Below are positions 6,783-16,149 of a DNA stretch of 36,072 bases, one piece after another. Within the stretch, counting starts at the first letter, position 1. Each line of letters begins with the position of its first letter. The translations under genes and the position numbers were made by a program. The notes under the pieces were generated by a model. That model saw only the letters and a list, made by a program, of their open reading frames with translations. It was not told the origin of the DNA and made no database searches. The stretch covers positions 1 through 36,072 of the forward strand of contig JAIOZM010000042.1 of assembly GCA_021740585.1 (NCBI GenBank). The letters run 5' to 3'. This DNA is from Bacteroidales bacterium. GTDB taxonomy: Bacteria > Bacteroidota > Bacteroidia > Bacteroidales > GCA-2748055.

Positions 6783-9122
6783 ATGGAAGCTCTCACTGTA
6801 CTTCAGGTTTCGGCTGTGAATGCAACGGTTTCGGCGTTTTGGTTTGTCCCAATTGCCGCAATTATCGCATTGGTTTTTGCCTGGTTCTTTTTTAAATCGA
6901 TGATGAAAAATTCTGAAGGTACCGACCGGATGAAAGAAATTGCCCAATATGTTAGAGAGGGCGCAATGGCTTACCTTGGCAGACAATACAGAGTTGTTGC
7001 CCTGGTTTTTCTGATAATGGTTATTTTCCTTAGTATTCTTGCTTATTTAGAGGTGCAAAACCCTTTCGTTCCTATCGCATTCCTTACCGGAGGATTCTTC
7101 TCTGGTTTATGCGGATATCTGGGAATGAAAACAGCTACTTACGCTTCGGCAAGAACAGCTCATGGAGCTTCACAATCACTTAACAAAGGTTTGCAGGTTG
7201 CTTTCAGAAGTGGCGCTGTAATGGGATTGGTTGTGGTTGGCTTTGCTTTACTCGATATTGCATTATGGTATATTATATTAACAAAATTGGTTTATACTCC
7301 TGAGCACATGGAATTCGGAATGCGTTTTCTCGGACTTAATTTCGTTCATCCGGGAACAACCCAGCATGTGAAAATGATTGAAATTACTGCTACCATGCTT
7401 ACTTTCGGAATGGGAGCTTCTACTCAGGCTTTATTTGCACGTGTGGGAGGGGGTATTTTTACTAAAGCAGCCGATGTAGGTGCTGATTTGGTTGGTAAGG
7501 TTGAAGCAGGGATACCTGAAGATGATCCAAGGAATCCTGCTACAATAGCAGATAACGTTGGTGACAATGTAGGTGATGTGGCTGGTATGGGCGCAGACCT
7601 TTATGAATCTTATGCAGGTTCTATATTAGCTACCGCAGCCCTTGGTGCAGCTATACCTGTGCTGGTTGGAGAAAGCGAGCAAATTCAAATAACCAGAGTG
7701 GTAGCGCCAATGCTTGTGGCTGCCATAGGTATTTTGCTTTCAATTGCCGGTATATTTATGGTTAGAGCGAAAGAATCAGCTACTCAGAAAAATCTTTTAA
7801 ATGCACTTCTTCTGGGAACTGGTGGCAGTTCGTTTTTCATTTTAGTTGCAATAGCTGTTATGGCATATTTCAACTGGATTACCTGGGGTGTTTTTGGTGC
7901 TGTGGTTGCCGGTTTATTGGCTGGAGTTATTATTGGTCAGGTGACAGAGTATTTTACCTCAGATGAGTATAATCCTACAAAAGGTATTGCAGCTCAAACA
8001 CAACAAGGACCTGCCACTACCATCATTGATGGTTTGGCTGTTGGAATGTATTCAACATGGGTTCCGGTTGTAACTATTGTATTGGGGATCATAGTTTCTT
8101 ACTGGTCAGCCGGTGGCTTTGAAAATTTTGCATCCGGTGTTTATGGAATCGGATTTGCTGCAGTTGGAATGCTTTCAACTTTAGGAATAACCCTGGCTAC
8201 CGATGCCTTTGGTCCAATTGCTGATAATGCAGGTGGTAATGCTGAAATGGCTGAGCTTCCTCATGAAGTTCGCGAAAGAACAGACTCTCTTGATATGTTA
8301 GGAAATACAACAGCTGCAACCGGAAAAGGTTTTGCTATTGGCTCTGCAGCTCTTACTGCTATGGCCTTGCTTGCTGCATATATGGAAGAAGTGAAACTAT
8401 GGATCGGTAAGCTTGCTAATGGAACAGCCGACGGTGTAAAACAAGTGGGAGATGTTTTATTTTATACGGGTGCTGATGCTCCTCTTGTTGCTGATGGTCA
8501 GACAGCTGTTGCTGTAGCAACTGCTACTGTTGAAAATTTCGTTGATGCCTATGAGCTCTCTATTTTTAATCCTATGTTATTGGGAGGTATTTTTATTGGA
8601 GCTATGATGGCCTTTGTTTTCTCTGCAATGACAATGAAAGCTGTGGGTCGTGCCGCAGGTGCTATGGTTGATGAAGTTAGAAGACAATTCAGGGAAATAC
8701 CCGGAATCATGGAAGGAAAAGCAACTCCTGAATATGCAAAATGTGTCGCTATTTCTACAAAAGGAGCCCAAAGAGAAATGGTTCTGCCTTCAGCAATTGC
8801 TATTGCAGTGCCAATATTTATTGGTGTACTTATGGGAGTACCTGGCGTTGTTGGTTTGCTTGTCGGTGGACTTACTTCAGGATTCACATTAGCTGTAATG
8901 ATGAATAACGCCGGTGGTGCCTGGGATAATGCCAAAAAATATGTTGAAAAGGGTAACTATGGCGGAAAAGGAAGTGAAGCGCATCACGCTGCTGTTGTAG
9001 GTGATACCGTTGGAGATCCTTTTAAAGATACCTCAGGTCCATCTTTAAACATCCTCATTAAACTTATGACTATGGTTTCTGTGGTTATGGCCGGATTAAC
9101 AGTTGCTACAGGATTGATTTAG
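6783..9122 (+). CDS. hppA: Membrane-bound cation-pumping pyrophosphatase
   Basis: A 779-residue integral membrane pyrophosphatase of the roughly 16-helix family; it hydrolyses PPi and pumps Na+ and/or H+ across the cytoplasmic membrane. Active-site acidic motifs are complete: [11 protein letters not shown] at 231-241 (D231, D235, K239), DNVGDNVGD at 257-265, a later DNAGGNAEM, and [14 protein letters not shown] near the C-terminus. In the [10 protein letters not shown] motif the residue after NTT is Ala, the signature of K+-dependent enzymes. T102, F106 and D158 coincide, at a constant offset of 12, with three residues I recall as signatures of the dual Na+,H+-pumping subfamily in Bacteroides vulgatus, so dual specificity is plausible. 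Single-gene unit, ended by the terminator at 9179-9216. Confidence 0.97.
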   Translation: MEALTVLQVSAVNATVSAFWFVPIAAIIALVFAWFFFKSMMKNSEGTDRMKEIAQYVREGAMAYLGRQYRVVALVFLIMVIFLSILAYLEVQNPFVPIAFLTGGFFSGLCGYLGMKTATYASARTAHGASQSLNKGLQVAFRSGAVMGLVVVGFALLDIALWYIILTKLVYTPEHMEFGMRFLGLNFVHPGTTQHVKMIEITATMLTFGMGASTQALFARVGGGIFTKAADVGADLVGKVEAGIPEDDPRNPATIADNVGDNVGDVAGMGADLYESYAGSILATAALGAAIPVLVGESEQIQITRVVAPMLVAAIGILLSIAGIFMVRAKESATQKNLLNALLLGTGGSSFFILVAIAVMAYFNWITWGVFGAVVAGLLAGVIIGQVTEYFTSDEYNPTKGIAAQTQQGPATTIIDGLAVGMYSTWVPVVTIVLGIIVSYWSAGGFENFASGVYGIGFAAVGMLSTLGITLATDAFGPIADNAGGNAEMAELPHEVRERTDSLDMLGNTTAATGKGFAIGSAALTAMALLAAYMEEVKLWIGKLANGTADGVKQVGDVLFYTGADAPLVADGQTAVAVATATVENFVDAYELSIFNPMLLGGIFIGAMMAFVFSAMTMKAVGRAAGAMVDEVRRQFREIPGIMEGKATPEYAKCVAISTKGAQREMVLPSAIAIAVPIFIGVLMGVPGVVGLLVGGLTSGFTLAVMMNNAGGAWDNAKKYVEKGNYGGKGSEAHHAAVVGDTVGDPFKDTSGPSLNILIKLMTMVSVVMAGLTVATGLI

Positions 9123-9178
9123 AATACCAGTATCTGGCAGTTTTTTTGCTGGAAAAGGTTCAGATAAAATAAAACTTT

Positions 9179-9216
9179 AACCGTTTCAGAAAGAAATTTC
9201 TGAAACGGTTTTTTTT
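9179..9216. terminator. Strong bidirectional terminator between hppA and lpxH
   Basis: A perfect 14-bp stem (aaccgtttcagaaa, 9179-9192, with its complement at 9197-9210), a GAAA tetraloop, and a run of eight T to 9216. The A-rich stretch before it supplies a weaker T tract on the other strand. It sits between convergent genes and slightly overlaps the lpxH stop region. Confidence 0.92.
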
Positions 9217-9976
9217 ATCCCCCATATTTAAAAACCCTAACATCCTCGCCATCAAAAACAGCATAGGTAAAATTCACGAACCAGTCGCCTAAATAAATGA
9301 GCTTGGATTTTTCATTAATTGAGAATTCTTTTGGAACATGCCTGTGACCGTAAATAAAGAAATTCATCTCTTCTGTTTCGAGTATCTTTTTTGAATGGAG
9401 TACGAGATGTTCCTTTTCCTCACCAAGCCAGGGAACATAATTGCCTTTGGAGAACCGGCTTTGCTTCGACCATCGATGGGCAAATCCGGTAGCTGTATTT
9501 GGATGTAGGCGGGCAAATAACCACTGAAGAACCCGCGAAGTGAATATTGATTTTAGTAATTTGTAAGACTTCTCACCGGGTCCGAGACCATCCCCGTGTG
9601 CCAGATAGAATTTCTTGCCATTAAAAATCCTTTTTATAGGATTGCGATAAACCTCGATACCCAGTTCCTCCGGCAGGTAATCGAAAATCCATACATCATG
9701 ATTGCCGGTAAAAAAATATATGGGTATTCCGCTGTCTCTTATTTCAGCAATTTTACCGAGAAAGCGAACAAAGCCGCGGGGGACAACCTTTTTGTATTCA
9801 AACCAGTAATCGAAAATATCTCCCAGTAAATAAATCTCGAATGCGTCTTTTCGTATTTCCTCCAACCACTTAACTAACAATTTTTCCCTTTCAAGACTTT
9901 TATTTAAAGGGGGAAGTCCCAGATGAACATCTGAAACAAAATATATCTTCTTATCTTTTGGAACAACCTGATTCAT
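9215..9976 (-). CDS. lpxH: UDP-2,3-diacylglucosamine diphosphatase (LpxH-like)
   Basis: A 253-residue calcineurin-like metallophosphoesterase. It would cleave UDP-2,3-diacylglucosamine to lipid X and UMP, the fourth step of lipid A synthesis, at the inner face of the cytoplasmic membrane. Dinuclear metal-site motifs are all present: DVHLG (D16, H18), GDIFD (D53), GNHD (N92, H93, D94), HGDG (H127) and GHRH (H211, H213). DYWFEYK after GDIFD and the internal HPNTATGFAHRWS segment are LpxH-like. ATG at 9976 was chosen; a TTG directly before it (9979) would abut the upstream stop. The gene follows the thioredoxin-like gene by 3 nt, so the two are probably cotranscribed. A paralogous phosphoesterase cannot be fully excluded. 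Confidence 0.9.
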   Translation of the reverse strand: MNQVVPKDKKIYFVSDVHLGLPPLNKSLEREKLLVKWLEEIRKDAFEIYLLGDIFDYWFEYKKVVPRGFVRFLGKIAEIRDSGIPIYFFTGNHDVWIFDYLPEELGIEVYRNPIKRIFNGKKFYLAHGDGLGPGEKSYKLLKSIFTSRVLQWLFARLHPNTATGFAHRWSKQSRFSKGNYVPWLGEEKEHLVLHSKKILETEEMNFFIYGHRHVPKEFSINEKSKLIYLGDWFVNFTYAVFDGEDVRVFKYGG

Positions 9977-9979
9977 CAA

Positions 9980-11134
9980 TTATAAAAGATTATCTAACCA
10001 TTTTTGAAGCTCCTGGCCAAAAATATTTCTGGCAACAATTTCCCCTTCCTTATTATACAGATACGAGGCCGGTAATGTCCGAACATTGAATTTTTGAGCT
10101 GCTTTGGAATCAGGGAAACTTAGCTCACTTACATTAATCCAGTCCAATCCCTCGTATTTAATAGTCTTTGCCCAGGCTTCCTTACTATTTTCCAAACCAA
10201 CAGCGTAAACTTCAAATCCATATTTTTTGTACTTTTCGTAAATTTGATGTAATGCAGGATTTAAAGCCTGACAATCTGCCGATTTTGAAGACCAGAAATA
10301 CAAGAGCACAACCTTTCCTTTTAACGAGGATAATTTAATTAAGTTTCCATTTTGATCAGCTATATTCAGGTCGAGGTCTTCTGGTTTGGCTTCCTTTAGT
10401 TTTTCACCTAAGCCTTTAAGACTGTAGTATTTATTTTCAGACTCCCTTGCATTATTTACAAATGATTTTACAAAAGGTATATCAGGATAATATTTGGAAA
10501 CAGAATCGGCCACTATTTTCATATACTGAATATCATAGTTCTCACCCAATACAAACTGACCCTCAGATATTTCCTGATAAAGTGCGTAAATACTGGAAAT
10601 AGATGAAAGGTGTTCAATAATAAAATGAATGGAGAAGTCCCTTTGCTCCTTGATAATCTCTTTATAACGTGCTATGTAATCGGAAGCTTGCTCTTCGGTA
10701 AGATTGGTAAGCGATTCGTAGGCACTATTTAAACTGGTCAGTTTTTCTCTTGTGTCACTTAGCTTTTCAACCAATTGCCTGAGGTATTCTGAATCCTTCG
10801 AACCTGAGACAGAATACGAAGAGTTAAATTTTGAATAATCTGCTTCAATCACTAACTTTTCATCAGGATAAGGTAACAGATTAATAATTTGTCCAGCTTC
10901 ATTTCTGAGAATATAAATTCCCGGGTATTCAGAATAAAAAGAAAATTTAAAGCTTCCGTCTTTCTTAATTCTTACAGAATCAACGCTTTCTGTTTTATTA
11001 ATATTCAGGAAGTCCAGATACAAAAAGTTTTTCCCGCCGCCATGAATGGAACCTTCAATTTTAATATTGGGCCTGTCTGTACAGCTTGTAAATAACAAAC
11101 TCGTAAATAGAAAAAAAAGGAATATCTTTCTCAT
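9980..11134 (-). CDS. Thioredoxin-like lipoprotein with degenerate CxxC (SxxC)
   Basis: A 384-residue putative lipoprotein with lipobox LFTSC (Cys18). Residues ~22-115 are a DUF4369-like beta domain (IKIEGSIHGGGKNFLYLDF...), then a helical linker, then a TlpA/AhpC-type thioredoxin fold (~245-384). The active-site segment reads FWSSKSADC: C288 aligns with the second Cys of WCxxC, while the first Cys position is S285. The cis-proline (TLPASYLY) is kept. A normal dithiol redox reaction is therefore not possible; thiol binding, reduction by another protein or a structural role are alternatives. It lies 30 nt after its paralogue at 11165-12334, which keeps both cysteines, and 3 nt before lpxH. Confidence 0.9.
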   Translation of the reverse strand: MRKIFLFFLFTSLLFTSCTDRPNIKIEGSIHGGGKNFLYLDFLNINKTESVDSVRIKKDGSFKFSFYSEYPGIYILRNEAGQIINLLPYPDEKLVIEADYSKFNSSYSVSGSKDSEYLRQLVEKLSDTREKLTSLNSAYESLTNLTEEQASDYIARYKEIIKEQRDFSIHFIIEHLSSISSIYALYQEISEGQFVLGENYDIQYMKIVADSVSKYYPDIPFVKSFVNNARESENKYYSLKGLGEKLKEAKPEDLDLNIADQNGNLIKLSSLKGKVVLLYFWSSKSADCQALNPALHQIYEKYKKYGFEVYAVGLENSKEAWAKTIKYEGLDWINVSELSFPDSKAAQKFNVRTLPASYLYNKEGEIVARNIFGQELQKWLDNLL

Positions 11135-11164
11135 AGTTTAATAATTACTTAAAATACCCTCTAA

Positions 11165-12334
11165 CTATTTACTAATTAAGAGTTTATTTAATTGTTTTTT
11201 TAAAGTTAAAGCGTCAATATCTATTGCCAATATTTCACCCGATGGGTTTAGTAGAAAATTGGCAGGAAGTTCTTTTATATCATACATGCCAATGGTTTCA
11301 GAATCCCACTTCATTAAATCGCTAAGCTGAAGCCATGGAAGTCCGTCTTGTTCAATGGCACGTTTCCATTCCTCCTTTGAATTGTCAAGGGAAATCTGAA
11401 CTATTTCAAAGCCTTTATTCAAATATTGAGGGTACAATTCCAGATATTTTATGTTTTCATCTCTGCAGCTTTTACACCATGATGCCCAAAAATCAACAAA
11501 AATAACTTTCCCCTTCAAAGTTTGTAAATTTATAATTTTTCCTGAAGTATCCGGGAGTGAAAATGAAGGCAATTTATCTCCAATTTGAAACATGGATTTC
11601 TTTGACTCAGCTTTTTTTAAGCTATTTACCTGATAATGAAGATTTTTAACAGGTTCGTAGAGGGGGTATTCAGAGTAAAGACATGAATCAACAAAGTAAA
11701 AAATTTCTTTGTCGGTCAGGGGATAAAACACGAAGAAATTCTTCCCCAATTGATTTGATAAGGCCAGCAGGCTAACCGGAGAGCTTTTGTTTTCGAGGAT
11801 AAGGTTTTTACTGAAAGATTTGAGTTTACTGTATTCTTCCCGGTATTCTCTGTCAATATTCATCCTTAACTGAGCATAATCCTGACTTTCGATGCTATCT
11901 TCAATCATTGCAGAAAAAAGGGTGATTTTCTTTAAAAAACCTTGGGTTGCCATATTTAATTGGCTTATCTGTTCCGATTCACTATTCCCTGAAAGGGTAT
12001 AATCCCTGAAATCGTAATAGTTTGCTTTTACTTCTATGCTATCACCTGGTCCGCAAAAAAGTGTGATTGCGTTTCCTGCCTCATTTACAAGGGAATAAAA
12101 ATCAGGCTGCAAAGAATAAACATTCTTACTAAAAGCTCCTTCCTGGTTAATTTCAATAATTTCCCGCTGGTCAGAACTGTCAGCATACATTCTGGTAATA
12201 TAAAGCTTATAACCATTTCCATCCTCCATATTTCCATATATCAAAAAGGAGGTATTAATTTCAGCTTCTGTTGATGGATTTAAACAAGAAAATAGAAAGC
12301 TTAAAAAAACTAAAATAATGGGGTGCTTAATCAT
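11165..12334 (-). CDS. TlpA-like thiol:disulfide lipoprotein (DUF4369-type N-terminus)
   Basis: 389 residues from ATG 12334, which gives a short lipoprotein signal ending LSFLFSC (an in-frame TTG at 12355 lies upstream). After an N-terminal beta domain (INTSFLIYGNMEDGNGYKL...) and a helical middle, the thioredoxin fold contains GDKLPSFSLPDTSGK, GKVIFVDFWASWCKSC (C287, C290) and the cis-proline segment KELPANFLL. This is the usual layout of envelope thiol-disulfide oxidoreductases of Bacteroidota. It is the first gene of the minus-strand unit with its SxxC paralogue and lpxH. A TAAATTTG element (12414-12421) could start the unit. Its substrate is unknown. Confidence 0.92.
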   Translation of the reverse strand: MIKHPIILVFLSFLFSCLNPSTEAEINTSFLIYGNMEDGNGYKLYITRMYADSSDQREIIEINQEGAFSKNVYSLQPDFYSLVNEAGNAITLFCGPGDSIEVKANYYDFRDYTLSGNSESEQISQLNMATQGFLKKITLFSAMIEDSIESQDYAQLRMNIDREYREEYSKLKSFSKNLILENKSSPVSLLALSNQLGKNFFVFYPLTDKEIFYFVDSCLYSEYPLYEPVKNLHYQVNSLKKAESKKSMFQIGDKLPSFSLPDTSGKIINLQTLKGKVIFVDFWASWCKSCRDENIKYLELYPQYLNKGFEIVQISLDNSKEEWKRAIEQDGLPWLQLSDLMKWDSETIGMYDIKELPANFLLNPSGEILAIDIDALTLKKQLNKLLISK

Positions 12335-12857
12335 CAAGAAATTATTTTGTACCAATAAATTGAAATCTATTTAAAGAAAATATCCGGAGTATTATGGAAA
12401 CGAAAATTTCTTACAAATTTATTTAAAAAAAATTGAACTTTCATATATGTATAATTGTCATGTAAAAGATGAAAGTAAAAAGACCTTCAATCAGCATTTA
12501 TAAGAGGAAGCAAAAATAAGTTTGGTTATTCTATGTTATTTTTTTTCAAAGTAATTTTTGAGACAGCTTTTTCTGTAATTTATTAGCGTATAACTTGCTA
12601 TTCTGTCCTTATGTGAAATTCATAAGTCAAGGAGTAATTTCCTTGAACCAAATAATCCATTTCGTTTCATAAATACTGACTTAACATTCCTATTTTATTT
12701 TGTTAACGTAATATTAATGAAATGAGAGGCTAAATGCTTGATTAATATGAATTAATGTCTGATATTTGCAAATCATAAATATTTTGGGAGAGTTTGTCTT
12801 AACCTAATTATAATCATACAGTTACATATTTGATTACTTTTTAATATTCATATTTTT
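12335..12857. other. Divergent intergenic region between thioredoxin-like and glycogen genes
   Basis: About 520 bp of AT-rich DNA. It holds a minus-strand -7-like element at 12414-12421 and a small hairpin, tcaagga(12627-12633)/tccttga(12640-12646). No convincing plus-strand promoter matching TTTG-N19-TAnnTTTG was found for the glycogen genes; partial -7 matches (atatttg) occur near 12767 and 12826. No gene, tRNA or terminator recognised. Confidence 0.55.
12414..12421 (-). promoter_or_regulatory. Promoter -7-like element TAAATTTG
   Basis: CAAATTTA on the plus strand reads TAAATTTG on minus, an exact TAnnTTTG match. No TTTG was found at the expected -33 distance. It would give a leader of about 75 nt for the gene starting at 12334. 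Confidence 0.35.
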
Positions 12858-14816
12858 ATGGGATATCTTAAATTTGATAAGAAGCAGCTAGTGAATTTGG
12901 AGTATTCGCTAAGCAAAGAAATAATACGCACTAACAGATCGGGAGCCTTTGCCACATCTACCATAATTGGCTGTAATACAAGGAAATATCATGGTCTGCT
13001 CATATGTCCTGCCAACGATGGAACAGATACTAAGAACGTATTATTATCAACTCTGGATGTTACTGTAATCCAGCACGATCAGGAGTTTAATCTGGGTATT
13101 CACAAGTATAGCGGTGATTTATATGTTCCCAAAGGGCATAAATATGTAAGAGATTATATGGCTGAGATCGTTGGGGAGATGATCTACCGTGTTGGGGGAG
13201 TTGTGTTAAAGCGGGAAAGTATTTTGCTTGAAAAAGAAGAAAGAATTTTAATTAAATTCACTCTTTTAGAAGCTCATTCACCCACTTATCTCAGGTTCAA
13301 ACCATTTCTCGCTTTCCGAAATATGCATCATTTGTCGAAAGCTAATCTTTTCGCGGATACCAAATATAGAAAATGTGAAAATGGTATAGTTACTAAAATG
13401 TATAAAGAATTGCCTTCTCTTTACATGCAATTTTCTTCAAAAGCTGAATATGTTCATTCTCCTGATTGGTATTATAATATTGAGTATATGGAGGAACAAA
13501 AGCGTGGGTATGATTACAAAGAAGACTTGTTTGTACCCGGGTATTTTGAAACCAAAATAAAGAAGGGTGAAAGCATAATTTTTTCAGCTGGAACAAAAGA
13601 AGCTGATGTAAAAACATTAAAAAGAAGTTATACATCTGAGTTTAATAAGAGAACTCCCCGCGACAGTTTCGAAAATTGTTTAAGGAATTCAGCTGAACAA
13701 TTTATGGTGAAAAATAGTTCAGGGACTGAAATTATTGCCGGATATCCATGGTTTGGCGCATGGGGAAGGGATACTTTTATATCACTCCCCGGCATAACTC
13801 TAAGTACCGGAAATATTGCAACTGCAAAAGATGTAATTGACAAAATGGTTAGAAGAATGAAGGGTGGATTATTCCCTAATATGGGGGATGAAAAAAATCC
13901 TGCTTTCAATTCTGTGGATGCACCAATGTGGTTTATATGGTCGCTTCAGCAATTTGAAAAATACGATTCGATCGATATATGGGCAAGCTATGGAAAAGTT
14001 ATTAAAACGGTATTAACCGCCTACCGCGAAGGAGCCAGTTTCAATATCCGAATGCTCGAAAATGGCTTAATATGGGCCGGTGAAGATGGGAAAGCTCTTA
14101 CCTGGATGGATGCGGTAACTTCAAGCGGTCCGGTAACCCAGAGGAAAGGGATGAATGTGGAAATAAATGCTTTGTGGTACAACGCAATAGTTTATTCATT
14201 AAATCTGGCACAAAAAGCTGATGATAAAAAATTCATCAAGGAATGGAAAGATTTACCTGAATTAATAAAGGCTTCGTTTATTGAAAAGTTCTGGAGACAG
14301 GATAAAGCTTATCTTGCGGATACAGTAGATGGAGATCTTTACGATTTTGCCGTACGACCAAACATGGTTATTGCAACTGCTATGGAACATTCCATGTTGA
14401 CCAAAGAAATGAAAAATTCAATTCTTGAAGTGGTTAAAAGTGAATTGCTAACACCTAAGGGACTTAGAACATTGGCTCCTAAGAATGTAAACTATAAAGG
14501 TGTTTATGAAGGAAATCAGGATGAAAGAGACTCTGCCTATCATCAGGGAACGGCTTGGCCATGGCTATTGGAGCATTTTGTGAAAGCCTATATGGATGTT
14601 CACAAAAATACAGGATTAGGCTTTGCAAAGAAGATTTATAACGGATTTGAAGAGGACATGATGCAGCACGGAATTGGATCCATTTCAGAGATTTATGATG
14701 GAGATCCTCCTCACGCCCCAAAAGGATCTATTTCTCAGGCCTGGAGCGTTAGCGCTTTGCTGAGGATAAATGAAATGATTGAAGCAGCAGAAAAACGTTT
14801 AGCAGAAAATCAATAG
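12858..14816 (+). CDS. Glycogen debranching enzyme (GDE / amylo-alpha-1,6-glucosidase type)
   Basis: A 652-residue cytoplasmic enzyme of the archaeal/bacterial GDE family. The N-terminal beta domain (~15-270) has the family signature RTNRSGAFATSTIIGCNTRKYHGLL. The C-terminal (alpha/alpha)6 catalytic domain (~290-645, GDE_C/GH133-like) contains GYPWFGAWGRDTFISLPG from G295, DAPMWFIWSLQQ, TWMDAV...RKGMNVEINALWYNA, GNQDERDSAYHQGTAWPWL near 550 and SISEIYDGDPPHAPKGSISQ. It is expected to remove alpha-1,6 branches left after phosphorolysis. First gene of a plus-strand run: the GT4 gene follows after 34 nt, then GH57 and the synthase-phosphorylase fusion. Confidence 0.94.
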   Translation: MGYLKFDKKQLVNLEYSLSKEIIRTNRSGAFATSTIIGCNTRKYHGLLICPANDGTDTKNVLLSTLDVTVIQHDQEFNLGIHKYSGDLYVPKGHKYVRDYMAEIVGEMIYRVGGVVLKRESILLEKEERILIKFTLLEAHSPTYLRFKPFLAFRNMHHLSKANLFADTKYRKCENGIVTKMYKELPSLYMQFSSKAEYVHSPDWYYNIEYMEEQKRGYDYKEDLFVPGYFETKIKKGESIIFSAGTKEADVKTLKRSYTSEFNKRTPRDSFENCLRNSAEQFMVKNSSGTEIIAGYPWFGAWGRDTFISLPGITLSTGNIATAKDVIDKMVRRMKGGLFPNMGDEKNPAFNSVDAPMWFIWSLQQFEKYDSIDIWASYGKVIKTVLTAYREGASFNIRMLENGLIWAGEDGKALTWMDAVTSSGPVTQRKGMNVEINALWYNAIVYSLNLAQKADDKKFIKEWKDLPELIKASFIEKFWRQDKAYLADTVDGDLYDFAVRPNMVIATAMEHSMLTKEMKNSILEVVKSELLTPKGLRTLAPKNVNYKGVYEGNQDERDSAYHQGTAWPWLLEHFVKAYMDVHKNTGLGFAKKIYNGFEEDMMQHGIGSISEIYDGDPPHAPKGSISQAWSVSALLRINEMIEAAEKRLAENQ

Positions 14817-14850
14817 ATATGAATAAAAAAAATAATTTAAAAAGTTTACT

Positions 14851-16137
14851 ATGAGGGTATTAATGTTTGGCTGGGAATTTCCACCGCACATATCCGGGGG
14901 GCTTGGCACAGCTTCCTACGGACTTACAAAAGGTCTGTCAAAAATACCCGATTTACAAATCCGGTTTGTTGTCCCCAAAGCCTATGGCGATGAGGATAAA
15001 TCGACGATGGAAATCGTGGGAGCAGGTGATGTCGAAGTAAGCAGAAAGCTTATCAATTATCAGGGTTTTTTAAAAGAGATAGAATATCTGGAGGTTAATT
15101 CTGCTCTGATTCCTTATACAGACCCTGAAGAATACTTTAATAAAGTATCCGAGGCACAAGAGCAGGGTAAAACATTTATACAAACAAGTTTCAGAGGTAA
15201 AATTAATTTTACCGGCAAATATGGTAGCGACTTGTATCAGGAAATTGCAAATTACGCTATTGTTGCCTCAATTTTAGGTGAAGCAAACGATTTTGATGTA
15301 ATTCATGCTCACGACTGGCTTACCTATCCGGCAGGTATTGCAGCAAAAAAAGTATCTGGAAAACCTTTGGTTATTCATGTTCATGCAACGGATTTCGATA
15401 GAAGCGGTGGTAGTGTTAATCCGGCTGTTTTCGAAATTGAGAAAAAAGGTATGAATATAGCGGATAAAATTATTGCTGTTTCCAACCTGACCAGAAACAC
15501 TATTATCGAAAAATATGGTATAGATCCTGAAAAGGTGGTTACCGTTCATAATGCGGTAGAACCAGTTGAGGCTAATGATTCAACCATACAAAAAAAATCT
15601 TACGACGATAAAATAGTGACCTTCCTCGGAAGGGTTACCCTGCAAAAAGGTCCTGAATATTTCGTGGAAGCAGCGTATAAAGTGCTTCAGAAAATGTCGA
15701 ATGTACGTTTTGTAATGGCCGGATCAGGAGAACTGCTTAATAAAATGATTGCCAGAGCTGCAAGTCTTAATATTGCCGACCGCTTTCATTTTACAGGTTT
15801 TCTAAAGGGTGATGATGTTTATAAAATGTTCTCGCTTAGTGATGTTTACGTTATGCCCTCGGTTTCTGAACCTTTTGGGATTTCTCCCCTGGAAGCTATG
15901 CAGTCGAATGTACCTACAATAATCTCATATCAATCCGGAGTTTCTGAAATTCTCGTTAATGCCCTGAAAATCGACTTTTGGGATATAGACGCAATGGCCG
16001 ACGCTATTTACGGATTGCTTAACTATAGCGCTCTCTCAGAAATGTTTAAGGTCTACGGTAAAGAAGAAGTAGAAAACCTGAAATGGGAAAAAGCAGCCCT
16101 AAAAGTAAATGATGTATATAAATCAGTAATCAACTAA
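14851..16137 (+). CDS. GT4-type glycosyltransferase of the glycogen locus
   Basis: A 428-residue GT-B fold glycosyltransferase. The N-terminal Rossmann domain opens with MFGWEFPPHISGGLGTASYGL, like the glycine-rich acceptor/donor loop of glycogen and starch synthases; HAHDWLTYPAG follows at ~151. The C-terminal domain has FLGRVTLQKGPEYFVEAA, AGSGELLNKM and the donor-binding E-x7-E motif SEPFGISPLE (E340, E348). It lies between the debranching and GH57 genes (34 and 12 nt), so a role in alpha-glucan synthesis or priming is likely. The donor (ADP-, UDP-glucose or another sugar) cannot be told from sequence. It differs from the synthase half of the fusion at 17724, so the locus encodes two glucan-type transferases. 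Confidence 0.88.
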   Translation: MRVLMFGWEFPPHISGGLGTASYGLTKGLSKIPDLQIRFVVPKAYGDEDKSTMEIVGAGDVEVSRKLINYQGFLKEIEYLEVNSALIPYTDPEEYFNKVSEAQEQGKTFIQTSFRGKINFTGKYGSDLYQEIANYAIVASILGEANDFDVIHAHDWLTYPAGIAAKKVSGKPLVIHVHATDFDRSGGSVNPAVFEIEKKGMNIADKIIAVSNLTRNTIIEKYGIDPEKVVTVHNAVEPVEANDSTIQKKSYDDKIVTFLGRVTLQKGPEYFVEAAYKVLQKMSNVRFVMAGSGELLNKMIARAASLNIADRFHFTGFLKGDDVYKMFSLSDVYVMPSVSEPFGISPLEAMQSNVPTIISYQSGVSEILVNALKIDFWDIDAMADAIYGLLNYSALSEMFKVYGKEEVENLKWEKAALKVNDVYKSVIN

Positions 16138-16149
16138 GAACAAATAACA

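Noticed and set aside
8549..8935. 128-codon frame antisense to hppA
   Set aside because: A by-product of the Ala/Gly-rich composition of hppA; no start context or family match.
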